From: Blastocatellia bacterium
GTDB lineage: Bacteria > Acidobacteriota > Blastocatellia > HR10 > J050
Reading direction: 5' to 3'
NCBI GenBank assembly: GCA_025054955.1
Contig: JANWZE010000050.1
Location: forward strand, 1 to 64,000
DNA: 64,000 nucleotides
A model generated the notes under the pieces. That model was not told where the DNA came from. It saw only the letters and a program-made list of their open reading frames with translations, and ran no database searches. Each line of letters starts with the position of its first letter. Positions within the stretch are counted from its first letter, which is position 1. Below, piece by piece: positions 26,859 to 34,720 of this stretch. The position numbers and the translations under genes are program-made.

Positions 26859-26944
26859 TTGTGTAGGTGTCGGAGGGATTCCTATTGCGCGTGATTTATT
26901 GGCTATCCAGAGCAGTAAACACCTCTGAGGTTCGTGTTAACTGG

Positions 26945-26974
26945 TTGACATCGTGACAGATTAGGCGGATAATA
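26945..26974 (+). promoter_or_regulatory. putative sigma70 promoter of the TonB-like gene
   Basis: TTGACA (26945-26950, full consensus) and GATAAT (26969-26974) are separated by 18 bases. The start codon at 27120 is about 140 bases downstream. This promoter would bypass the duplicated leader. Confidence 0.55.
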
Positions 26975-27119
26975 AAGCTGCATGCAACGAAAATTGGTTA
27001 GGTGACATTCAAAGCAAGTGCTAGACCATGTAGCGATGGCTCTAGTCAAGTCAACTGTCAATGGGTTAACGTATGGACGCAGCTGCTTAGCGAGTGCGAG
27101 ATAGAAGGAGGTGGAACCT

Positions 27120-28124
27120 ATGAAGGAACCGACTTTTGTTATGTTTGCTCCGCTTGAGGAGGAATCGCTCTTGACTCGTCTGGGTCATGAGTTGCGCGAT
27201 AGTTCCCGTGACTTTCTGGCCGACCCTCGTGGGTATATCAGGAGCACGTTCTCTCAAGACGCCTATGGTAAAAGAAGAGCGAGAGTGATCTTCCTGGGTA
27301 GTGTTCTCACCCTGTTTCTCTTAGTGTTGAGTGTCGGCATTGGTGCTTTGCTTCGGTTCTTACATACGCCGGAAATTGTGAGTGTTTTGGAAACACAAGC
27401 GCAAAAGATTAGTTATGTGGAGCCGCCCCCGCTGACTCCTTTGCCCGCGGCCCCCAAGCAGAGCCAGAGAGCTGGTGGTGGCGGCGGCGGCGGCAATAAT
27501 GAACCAAATCCTCCTTCGTTTGGGCGCCTGCCTCGAGCAGAGTTAACGGTTCCACTGATAAGTCCAACCGTTCATCAGCCGAAGATTAAGAACCCATCGT
27601 TGCCTGTTGAGCCGACGATTATGGCTCAACCGGAATTAATCCCCAAGATGGATCCTAATTTGCCATTAGGTGACCCCAGTAGTCGCTCATTGATTCCTTC
27701 TGACGGACCCGGTTCCGGTGGCGGTATTGGTACGGGTAAGGGAGGTGGTGTTGGTTCAGGGGATGGTCTAGGCGTCGGTCCAGGTAAAGGATTTAACATC
27801 GGTGGCGGTAATCCTTCAATAGGAGGAGGAGACAGGGATAGGGACCGTATTGTTCAGTCCCGACCGCAAATCCTCAATCGTCCCAAACCTGATTGGACTG
27901 AAGAAGCTCATCGCAATCGCATCCAGGGAGAAGTGGTTTTGAGCGCCACATTCGCTGCGGATGGAACCGTCCGCGATATTCGCGTCATTCGCGGGCTAGG
28001 CTATGGATTGGACGAAAAGGCGATTGAAGCTGCTAAGCTGATCAAGTTTATTCCAGCGCGTGATCAATATGGCCGGCCGATTGATGTTCGCCAGCGTATC
28101 ACGGTTGACTTCCGGTTGTTGTAG
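27120..28124 (+). CDS. TonB-family energy transducer-like protein
   Basis: A 334-residue inner-membrane-anchored protein. A cytoplasmic N-terminus of about 60 residues is followed by one membrane helix (about 59-82). A long Pro/Gly-rich periplasmic spacer has Gly-rich tracts at about 117-125 and 195-235. A C-terminal TonB domain follows (about 250-334): RPKPDWTEEAHRNRIQGEVVLSATFAADGTVRDIRVIRG and ARDQYGRPIDVRQRITVDF. It may transmit proton-motive force to outer-membrane receptors or belong to the TonB-like M56-associated group; no ExbB/ExbD gene is seen nearby. AAGGAGG lies 8 nt before the ATG; the in-frame GTG at 27111 overlaps the Shine-Dalgarno and is rejected. Confidence 0.85.
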   Translation: MKEPTFVMFAPLEEESLLTRLGHELRDSSRDFLADPRGYIRSTFSQDAYGKRRARVIFLGSVLTLFLLVLSVGIGALLRFLHTPEIVSVLETQAQKISYVEPPPLTPLPAAPKQSQRAGGGGGGGNNEPNPPSFGRLPRAELTVPLISPTVHQPKIKNPSLPVEPTIMAQPELIPKMDPNLPLGDPSSRSLIPSDGPGSGGGIGTGKGGGVGSGDGLGVGPGKGFNIGGGNPSIGGGDRDRDRIVQSRPQILNRPKPDWTEEAHRNRIQGEVVLSATFAADGTVRDIRVIRGLGYGLDEKAIEAAKLIKFIPARDQYGRPIDVRQRITVDFRLL

Positions 28125-28186
28125 CTGGCTCGGCTGTGCCGACACTGTCGCCGCACACTTGTCCAGATAAGGCTATGTGCGTGGAC

Positions 28187-29113
28187 TCATGAAGCTGGCT
28201 CGGCTGTGATGATGTTCTCACTCCACGCCTTGGCTAACTCAGCCGCCACGTGAGCATTATTGAGCAGCAGGGCTACATTAGCATCCAAGCTGCGGCCTGC
28301 CGTCGCGTGTTCAATCTCCGATAACAAGAACGGGGTCAAGCGTGCGCCCATGATGTGGGCCTGCTTGGCCTTTTTTAACGCCTGAGTGAGAGCCTCTTCA
28401 ATTTCTCTGAAGGGGATTTCAGACTCCGAGGGGATTGGAACAGCAACTACGATCGCACTACGATTCCCCATGCTCCAGTGAGCTCGGCTGAGCTGAATAA
28501 CCTCTTGCGTCGTTGATACGTGCAGATCAAGGACGATGCCACTGGATCGGGAGAAGAATGCTGGCAACTCCTCCGTGCGGAAACCAATGATAGGCACGCC
28601 GGCAGTCTCCAAATATTCAACGGTTTTGGGCAAGTCGAGGATAGACTTTGCTCCTGAGCAAACAATGATCATCGGAGTCTCTGCCAAGATTGGTAGGTCT
28701 GCTGAAATGTCAAAAGAGGCCTGAACATCTCGATGCACGCCACCAATGCCGCCTGTTGCCAGTATTTTGATACCGACGCGGTCGGCTAATCTCACCGTTG
28801 CCGAGACGGTCGTTGCTCCCCACGCTTGGCGGGTGATGACCCAAGCAAGATTACTGATGCTGGTTTTCAGCACGCCTGTTCGATTAGCAAAGGCGTGAAT
28901 TTCTTGTTCTGTTAATCCGATTTTAGGGCGTCCTGCCACAATGCCGATCGTTGCTGCGTAAGCGCCGGCCTGATGAATGACCTCTTGGCATTGCATTGCT
29001 ACGCGGAAATTGGTTGGGTAGGGCAGCCCATGAGCGATCAGAGAGGTCTCCAAGGCAACGACCGGTTGGCCGGTTTGTAAGGCATGGGCGATGTTGGACG
29101 CAATTTCAATCAA
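28187..29113 (-). CDS. psuG: pseudouridine-5'-phosphate glycosidase
   Basis: A 308-residue PsuG homologue that splits pseudouridine 5'-phosphate into uracil and ribose 5-phosphate. Family signatures include VVALETSLIAHGLPYP, GIVAGRPKIGLTEQEI, WGATTVSATVRLA, FATGGIGGVHR-type ILATGGIGGVHRDV, and MGARLTPFLLSEI at the substrate phosphate site. Length is normal. The gene overlaps the maf gene by 4 bases, so both should be on one transcript, linking nucleoside salvage with house-cleaning of modified nucleotides. No pseudouridine kinase gene is adjacent. Confidence 0.93.
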   Translation of the reverse strand: MIEIASNIAHALQTGQPVVALETSLIAHGLPYPTNFRVAMQCQEVIHQAGAYAATIGIVAGRPKIGLTEQEIHAFANRTGVLKTSISNLAWVITRQAWGATTVSATVRLADRVGIKILATGGIGGVHRDVQASFDISADLPILAETPMIIVCSGAKSILDLPKTVEYLETAGVPIIGFRTEELPAFFSRSSGIVLDLHVSTTQEVIQLSRAHWSMGNRSAIVVAVPIPSESEIPFREIEEALTQALKKAKQAHIMGARLTPFLLSEIEHATAGRSLDANVALLLNNAHVAAELAKAWSENIITAEPAS

Positions 29114-29727
29114 CGCGGTCTCCCAGTTGGTCTTCTTGTTGAATAAGTTTTCAGGTCAATTCCCAAACGAAGGGCCAGGCGGTACACGAGTCGTAAAGGA
29201 AGACCAACGACATTGAGATAGTCGCCTTCAATGCGCTCAATCAGCAGGCTCCCCAGTCCTTGAATCGCATAGGCGCCGGCCTTATCCAGAGGTTCTTCGC
29301 TGGACAGATACCAATCTAATTCATCGGGTTGCAATCGGGCAAATTTGACTCTTGTGGTTTGACAGCCCGACAGTTGTTGGTTGGTGTCTCGGCGAATGAG
29401 GCAGACTCCGGTGAGCACCTCATGCCATCGCCCGCTGAGCGTTGTTAGCATCTGCCGGGCAGCCTCAATGCTAGGGGGTTTTCCCATGATTTGCCCGTCA
29501 ATGACCACAACAGTGTCAGCGCCGATGATCAGCCCATGATCGAATCGGTGTGTGAGTGCCTCGGCTTTCATCCGCGCCAACATCTTTACGTAGTTGGTTG
29601 CTGAGTCACCGTAACATTGTGGTTCTTCTATGCCGCTGGGCGCGACATGGGGAGAGATTTGTATGATATTGAGAATCTGCTCACGACGCGGCGATGCAGA
29701 TGCCAGTATGATAGGACCTTGGTACAT
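29110..29727 (-). CDS. maf: Maf-family nucleoside triphosphate pyrophosphatase
   Basis: A 205-residue Maf/HAM1-fold pyrophosphatase that hydrolyses non-canonical or modified nucleoside triphosphates (dTTP/UTP or modified bases) in the cytoplasm. Visible motifs are ILASASPRREQIL near the N-terminus (substrate loop), GADTVVVIDGQIMGKP (catalytic Asp/Glu region) and EPLDKAGAYAIQGLG. The start is taken at 29727 (MYQGPIILAS); an ATG 6 codons upstream is possible. There is no clear Shine-Dalgarno. The gene is divergent from the YkgJ-type gene, with about 80 bp between. Confidence 0.92.
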   Translation of the reverse strand: MYQGPIILASASPRREQILNIIQISPHVAPSGIEEPQCYGDSATNYVKMLARMKAEALTHRFDHGLIIGADTVVVIDGQIMGKPPSIEAARQMLTTLSGRWHEVLTGVCLIRRDTNQQLSGCQTTRVKFARLQPDELDWYLSSEEPLDKAGAYAIQGLGSLLIERIEGDYLNVVGLPLRLVYRLALRLGIDLKTYSTRRPTGRPR

Positions 29728-29793
29728 AGCTTGACAGTGTATCATGATGATGGACGCTCGCGGTACGGGTCTAACGCCGAGACGAAATTATGT

Positions 29794-29799
29794 TAGAAT
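29794..29799 (+). promoter_or_regulatory. extended -10 element, probably leaderless transcript
   Basis: TGTTAGAAT gives an extended -10 (TG-n-TAGAAT) ending at 29799. The ATG of the downstream gene begins at 29809, so a start site at the usual 6-8 base distance would fall at or within 3 bases of the start codon. No Shine-Dalgarno is present between them, consistent with a leaderless mRNA. Confidence 0.45.
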
Positions 29800-29808
29800 A
29801 TCGCGCCT

Positions 29809-30267
29809 ATGAAAGGGCCGATTTCGCTGCCGGTTTTGCCGACCGCCGGGTTGCCTGCCCAGGTTGACATTTGTGCCAATCAATGTCAGGCGCGATGTTG
29901 TAAGTACATCATCGTCAAAATTCCTGCTCCACGTACGCGGATGGATCATGAAGAGATTCGCTGGTGGGTTGCTCATGAAGGTGTCAGTGTACACATCGCT
30001 CAGCGAAAGTGGTATCTACAGGTGTTCACCCGATGTACTCACCTGACGCCCAATAATCTTTGCAGTGCCTACGACAAACGGCCTGATGTTTGCCGCGATT
30101 ATGAGCCAGACAATTGTGAGTTCACCGCCGAGTTAGACATTCAACGCGAGTTCCGAACGATGCAGGAATACGATCAGTATTTGGAGGAAAAACGGCTTAA
30201 GCGACGCGGCATAAACGCGCAGCGTGGTCGCTTACAGACAAGCAATGGGCGTCGTCTTAACCGGTGA
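29809..30267 (+). CDS. YkgJ-family cysteine cluster protein
   Basis: A 152-residue protein of the CxxxCxxxCC (YkgJ/UPF0153) family, thought to bind zinc or iron. CANQCQARCCKY near residue 22 is the defining cluster; RCTHLTPNNLCSAYDKRPDVCRDY and a final Cys complete the set. The tail is basic and probably disordered. The biochemical role of the family is not well defined. The gene is preceded by an extended -10 so close that a leaderless transcript is likely. Confidence 0.85.
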   Translation: MKGPISLPVLPTAGLPAQVDICANQCQARCCKYIIVKIPAPRTRMDHEEIRWWVAHEGVSVHIAQRKWYLQVFTRCTHLTPNNLCSAYDKRPDVCRDYEPDNCEFTAELDIQREFRTMQEYDQYLEEKRLKRRGINAQRGRLQTSNGRRLNR

Positions 30268-30290
30268 GCAACTACGGTGGTTATTTGGGT

Positions 30291-31079
30291 TCACACTGAT
30301 AACACACTCTGCCGCAGCGCGGGCGGGAGTTTTTTGGTTGCTTCGCGGATGATGCTTCGGTGAGCTCTTGGTTTCCACCGTTTGAGGAAATCAGCCAATT
30401 GATCGGGCGCATGGGAGGCAAGGTCTCGGAGTGTGAATCCCAGTGCCTTTCTCACGATCCATTCAGTGTCTTGCATCAGGTATTGACAGACGCGAAACAC
30501 AATATCAGCGTGACCCTGATTGTGATGACGAAGTCGCCGCAACGAGACGAGCGAGGCCCGTCGTCGCCACAGGTTGTCTGACTGTGCCCACTCAATCAGG
30601 TGTTCAACTTTAGATAGATCAGCCGCCACCATAGGTCCCACGACGCAGACGCACAAGGTGTCGCACAGCGACCAGTCATCAATTTGGTTGAGCCATGAGT
30701 TGGCCAGCTCCCAGATATGATCATCAAACTGTCTTTCAAATCGTCGCAGGATCAGCAGGCTCAGCAGCCGCGATTCAAGATGACCATCTTCCCAGAGTCG
30801 TTGGACGGTGGGCATGACTGAAGACAAACTGAGCGGTCGGCCCTGTGATTTTATGAATTCGCTGGCGACTTCTTTAATGTGAGCGACGGGCACGCCGAGC
30901 ACGGGAAGGTGCGTTTTCAACACGGCGCGATGGTGCTGCGTGTGAGCCGGGTCAGCTTGTTGTTTGAGCCGTTCGATCAGAACCCTGGCCGGATCATCTG
31001 GCGGTGGCTCGGCTGTGTGTTTGGAGTGGGGCGCTGAAGATTTTGCTGATTTGATTAGACGTCTTTTTCGTTTTGGCAT
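30291..31079 (-). CDS. AlkD-like DNA alkylation repair HEAT-repeat protein
   Basis: A 262-residue helical-repeat protein resembling the AlkC/AlkD DNA alkylation repair family. Evidence: a basic N-terminal extension; VLIERLKQQADPAHTQHHRAVLKTHLPVLGVPVAHI; helical repeats around NSWLNQIDDWSLCDTLC (the W/D pair typical of AlkD); NLWRRRASLVSLRRL; and DTEWIVRKALGFTLRDLA. AlkD-type enzymes excise 3- and 7-alkylpurines. The start overlaps the end of the upstream glycosyltransferase gene by 86 bp, an unusually long overlap; a later start would shorten it but would trim only the basic leader. Confidence 0.83.
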   Translation of the reverse strand: MPKRKRRLIKSAKSSAPHSKHTAEPPPDDPARVLIERLKQQADPAHTQHHRAVLKTHLPVLGVPVAHIKEVASEFIKSQGRPLSLSSVMPTVQRLWEDGHLESRLLSLLILRRFERQFDDHIWELANSWLNQIDDWSLCDTLCVCVVGPMVAADLSKVEHLIEWAQSDNLWRRRASLVSLRRLRHHNQGHADIVFRVCQYLMQDTEWIVRKALGFTLRDLASHAPDQLADFLKRWKPRAHRSIIREATKKLPPALRQSVLSV

Positions 31080-32793
31080 GATTGCGAAGGGAAAAGATAC
31101 TTTGATTCCAAGCAGTGGGCAAGCCCTGCTCCTGTTCTAATCTGCGTAACTGTAGCAATCTGACTTTAGCCGTTGGTGTGGGCAATCGCTGGTCCAGATG
31201 AATCTTGTAACTGGGCCAAAGCTCCGCTAGCGCTGTGTCTGTCATGTTGAAGAGCTCGGAGCGATAATCGAGTATGAGCCAGATGCGCGGCAGCGAGCGG
31301 TGAACAGTCAGGTAGTTGGTGGCTGTATCTGCCGCATCGGTATTGATGACAGCGCGCCATATTGACTCGTCCTGCCGAAAATAGTATTGGAGCGTCCGAT
31401 CCATGTAGGCCGGGTCAACCACAATGAGATCGCCCGTTTTGTATTCCCGTCGAATGAGATCAGCAATTGGGCGATAGTCGCCTTCGCGCGTCGGGTTTTG
31501 ATAATAGGTGATCAGTGAAAGACTCATGGCGACGAACAACGCAGCAGTAATCAGCGCCTTGAGCCATCGGTTTCTCAGCGTGACGATGCCAGCAGCAGTC
31601 ATCATGAAAAAGTAAGGGGAGATCATCATCAAATAGCGCGATAAGACCATCTCCCGTTGCCAGGTGAGCATCACCAGCATGACCAGCAGAAGCGGAATCC
31701 CGAACAATCCGAGCAGCTCACGACCGTTTCGTCGAATCTGCCAGAGTCCTTTCAAGGTCACGGCTATCATCAATGACATGCCCAAGCCGGCCGTCATGAG
31801 CCGGTGTTGAAAATAGCAGCGTGCTTCGGCGGAGTCTGGGTATTGGCGGTAATTGGCCAGTGCATGGGCTAGTTCGTGTGGATAGATTGCATATCCCATG
31901 GTCATCTGGAATAACAGGTTCCACACTTGACGCAATCCATCTTCGATGGTCGTTGCCACCCGCCAGTCACTGCTGACGCGGCCAGTCGGTGGATAAGAAA
32001 TGATGAATGCCAGCCACGGCAGGCAAGCCAGTGCAATGATAGCGTTGAGGCGTAACCAACGACGAAGCGTCGTCGCCGGCTCGTCGGCGCGTTGCTTGGC
32101 TCTCAGGTAATGACGCAGGAAGTCTATGTTCACAGCCGCCAAGATGAAGCTGGTGAAATAGTGGGTGTATAAAGCAGCGATGAAAAAAAGGCAGAAGCCA
32201 GTTTGGGAGACGCAGCTTGCCGAAGCCTGCTGTCGAAGTCGGAGGTAGCAGAGAACAGCTCCAAGCGTCAGTGCTGTCGCCATCGTGTACATGCGCACTT
32301 CTTGAGCAAAGTAGACCTGATATGGTGAGAGGGCTAACAACATGGCCGTCAGCAGGGCTGTTCCTGCGGAGAACCAGCGACGGGCGAGCGCAAATGAACC
32401 GAGAATGATCAACAGGCTAAATAGCACGAAGGGTAACCGCAGAACAAACGGGCTTGATCCAAACACGCTCGTCCACGCCTTGAGTAAGAGAAAACTGCCA
32501 GGAGGATGCACGTTGAGCGCGGCGCGGCGCAGCAGCCAATAGGTTGGCAGTTGCGAGTCAGACCAAGTGAGCGTTTCATCTAGCCAGAGATTTTGATAGT
32601 CGAGGTGGTACAAACGCAGGCACAGCGCCAAGCCAAGGATCGTCGCCAACAACCATGTAGCGCGTCCCGGATGACGCACGGCAGGGAATATGCTCAACTG
32701 CTTGATGGATGTTGCCAATGCAGCCCGATGCTCCAAGCATGTGACGTTAATGCTTGGAGCCAATAAGTAGCACGTCGAGCGCGGCCATGTCAA
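30994..32793 (-). CDS. GT39-like membrane glycosyltransferase
   Basis: A 599-residue integral membrane protein of the dolichyl/undecaprenyl-phosphate-sugar:protein or lipid glycosyltransferase type (GT39/ArnT-like). Early LYHLDYQNLWLDETLTW has the acidic DE pair of the first external loop, the expected catalytic site. About 11-12 hydrophobic segments follow, then a periplasmic domain from about residue 440. It would transfer a sugar from a polyprenyl phosphate donor outside the cytoplasmic membrane. It lies last but one in a run of minus-strand genes with a GT4 and two phosphodiesterase-like genes, suggesting glycan assembly. Confidence 0.82.
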   Translation of the reverse strand: MTWPRSTCYLLAPSINVTCLEHRAALATSIKQLSIFPAVRHPGRATWLLATILGLALCLRLYHLDYQNLWLDETLTWSDSQLPTYWLLRRAALNVHPPGSFLLLKAWTSVFGSSPFVLRLPFVLFSLLIILGSFALARRWFSAGTALLTAMLLALSPYQVYFAQEVRMYTMATALTLGAVLCYLRLRQQASASCVSQTGFCLFFIAALYTHYFTSFILAAVNIDFLRHYLRAKQRADEPATTLRRWLRLNAIIALACLPWLAFIISYPPTGRVSSDWRVATTIEDGLRQVWNLLFQMTMGYAIYPHELAHALANYRQYPDSAEARCYFQHRLMTAGLGMSLMIAVTLKGLWQIRRNGRELLGLFGIPLLLVMLVMLTWQREMVLSRYLMMISPYFFMMTAAGIVTLRNRWLKALITAALFVAMSLSLITYYQNPTREGDYRPIADLIRREYKTGDLIVVDPAYMDRTLQYYFRQDESIWRAVINTDAADTATNYLTVHRSLPRIWLILDYRSELFNMTDTALAELWPSYKIHLDQRLPTPTAKVRLLQLRRLEQEQGLPTAWNQSIFSLRNHAKTKKTSNQISKIFSAPLQTHSRATAR

Positions 32794-32883
32794 TTAAGAC
32801 CGGGTCGCTGCCACACTTGCCACGTGATGAGGGACGATGAGGAGCCTCCGGTTCTCGGCCACCATGCAGGCTGGCGATCTACC

Positions 32884-33588
32884 TTATTTTGAGAGTTGTT
32901 CGAGTTTCAGTTGACGCGCGTCAAACGCGCGAGGCCCACTGTAGGTGAGAATCCAGCTAATGCCGTATCGTCGCGCTTCATCCGTGTTCACGTCATCGCG
33001 TGTGATGCGCGCTTGCTCCAGCTCGCGGCGGTGCATGTAAACTTTTCTTGGGTAGAGATAGCTGTTGAAGAAGGCCGCATAACTGATCGTGCCGGGTTGT
33101 TCAAGGATCAAGAGAACAGAAGCGTCTTCGGGAATCTGCTGTCGAAGCTGTTGCAGTTGTGGCATGAGGTCGTGATGCCAGGGCACGAGCTTGATTTCTT
33201 CCTGCCACTGAGCTTCGGTGGCGCTGATCCAGTAAACACCATAAAATACCCAGAACGCGATTGTTGGAATAAAGAGCGCAAAATGCAATTGCAGCAGCCT
33301 TCGCGTCCACTTCGATGCGGAGTTAAAATGCGGTAGAAAGCAGCCCAACCATTTATGTTGAATGAACCACAGACCGCAGAGGACGCCGGCCAAGATCGTC
33401 GCATAGAGGCGAAACTGAGGCAGCGTCGCCGGCAAGCGTTCGGCGGGTAAAGCCATTCCAAGAGCGGATAGCCATGTGAGGTAGGTCGCATCGGGAACAA
33501 ATCTCAGGAGAAGCATGCATCCTGCAAGCATGAGCAGGATGTGAGCAAAGCAAAATCGTATCAACCGGCGTGGTCTGGTTGTGGTCAT
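32884..33588 (-). CDS. hypothetical membrane protein
   Basis: A 234-residue protein with three hydrophobic segments (about residues 11-30, 57-75 and 100-125), then a soluble C-terminal part. The latter (HHDLMPQLQQLRQQIPEDASVLLILEQPG and ISWILTYSGPRAF) resembles the periplasmic tails of GT39-like enzymes, so it may be an accessory or a truncated relative of the neighbouring glycosyltransferase. I chose the ATG at 33588 because the longer frame overlaps the upstream gene. Not otherwise recognised. It lies 11 bp after the GT4 gene. Confidence 0.62.
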   Translation of the reverse strand: MTTTRPRRLIRFCFAHILLMLAGCMLLLRFVPDATYLTWLSALGMALPAERLPATLPQFRLYATILAGVLCGLWFIQHKWLGCFLPHFNSASKWTRRLLQLHFALFIPTIAFWVFYGVYWISATEAQWQEEIKLVPWHHDLMPQLQQLRQQIPEDASVLLILEQPGTISYAAFFNSYLYPRKVYMHRRELEQARITRDDVNTDEARRYGISWILTYSGPRAFDARQLKLEQLSK

Positions 33589-33598
33589 GGTTGTTGCG

Positions 33599-34720
33599 TT
33601 ATTCCTCCAGGAGCTGGGCATAGATGGTGGCTAGCTGCGCGGCGGCTTTTTCCCAGCTAAAGAGTCGGGCCCGCGCGAGGCCTTTCTCGATGAGCGACTG
33701 GCGGAGGCGGCTGTCGGTCAAAACGCGCGACATCTGGCGATGAATGTCGTCAACGTCTTCAGGATTGCAATAAAGCGCGGCGTCACCGGCCACTTCAGGC
33801 AGCGAATAGACGTTGGAAGTAATCACCGGGCAGCCAGAGGCGAAAGCTTCCACGACCGGTAGGCCGAATCCTTCGTGCAGTGAAGGGAAGACTAGCATCG
33901 TCGCGCCGGCATAGAATTTTGGTATTTCGTCAGCAGGCACAAATCCTGTTTGGATGACATACGGCTGCAACCGCTGTTCGCGGATGATTTCATCAACGGC
34001 GCTATATCCAGGTGGCTGGTGACCAACGAGCACAAGCTGATGTGGCCATCCCTCTTGCTTGAGTCGCGCAAATGCCCGGAGTGTGGCCGTGACGTTCTTC
34101 TTCGGTTTAATCGTGGAGACGCTGAGAATATATGGGCCGGTCACCCCGTAAGTGGCCAGCGTTGATTGCCAGTCTACACTGGGGTGGAATTGTTTTCCCA
34201 CGCCATTGTAGACCACGTGAACCTTTTCCGGCGGTACGTCATAGTGAGCAATGATGTCACGCTTTGACGCGTGTGAAACGGTGATGATGGCATCGAACGC
34301 TTGGAGCGCCTGACGGTGACGCAGCAGTTTTAGTGGATTGAACCGATTGACCACCTGCTTGTTCATGCTAGCGCGAGATGTTCCATGTATTGTTACCACA
34401 CGTTTGATGTTGACTCCCCACCAGTCGTAGGGTGTAAACAGGAACGGATAATGCACCAGATGGGCGCCCTGCCGTTTCAGGTAGAGTGCGATCGTCGTTG
34501 AGTACACGTAATGGTTCTGCATCCACCTTGGCAAGAGCAACTCATGAGCTGTGGCTGCTGTAATCAGGTCGGCGCGTTGCGGATGGCGAAGGAGTGTGAG
34601 GTTCTTGACGTGTTGGCTGAGATGTTCAATCAGGGACGTCAGTAGCAGGCCAAAGGTGTGGGTTCGTCCATTGAGCCGATCCAGGGCTAGTACAACCAAT
34701 TTATCGGCGAGGTTACTCAA
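33599..34720 (-). CDS. glycosyltransferase family 4
   Basis: A 373-residue cytoplasmic GT-B glycosyltransferase. The C-terminal domain has YILSVSTIKPKKNVTATLRAF, HLVLVGH-like HQLVLVGHQ, and the donor-binding SLHEGFGLPVVEAFASGCPVI with the EX7E motif. The N-terminal half carries the acceptor-side VTIHGTSRAS. It retains the anomeric configuration and likely adds a sugar to a lipid-linked or protein acceptor. Its ATG lies inside the last codons of the upstream phosphodiesterase gene (8-bp overlap), so the two are translationally coupled. Confidence 0.9.
   Translation of the reverse strand: MSNLADKLVVLALDRLNGRTHTFGLLLTSLIEHLSQHVKNLTLLRHPQRADLITAATAHELLLPRWMQNHYVYSTTIALYLKRQGAHLVHYPFLFTPYDWWGVNIKRVVTIHGTSRASMNKQVVNRFNPLKLLRHRQALQAFDAIITVSHASKRDIIAHYDVPPEKVHVVYNGVGKQFHPSVDWQSTLATYGVTGPYILSVSTIKPKKNVTATLRAFARLKQEGWPHQLVLVGHQPPGYSAVDEIIREQRLQPYVIQTGFVPADEIPKFYAGATMLVFPSLHEGFGLPVVEAFASGCPVITSNVYSLPEVAGDAALYCNPEDVDDIHRQMSRVLTDSRLRQSLIEKGLARARLFSWEKAAAQLATIYAQLLEE

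Larger units (their letters stand above)
26395..27119. other. intergenic region with duplicated structured leader
   Basis: 725 bases between the symporter and TonB-like genes. They contain two copies of a hairpin plus a 40-nt conserved stem-loop (26590-26662 and 26748-26820), two short ORFs started within them, and a promoter-like TTGACA/GATAAT pair upstream of the TonB-like gene. Confidence 0.75.
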
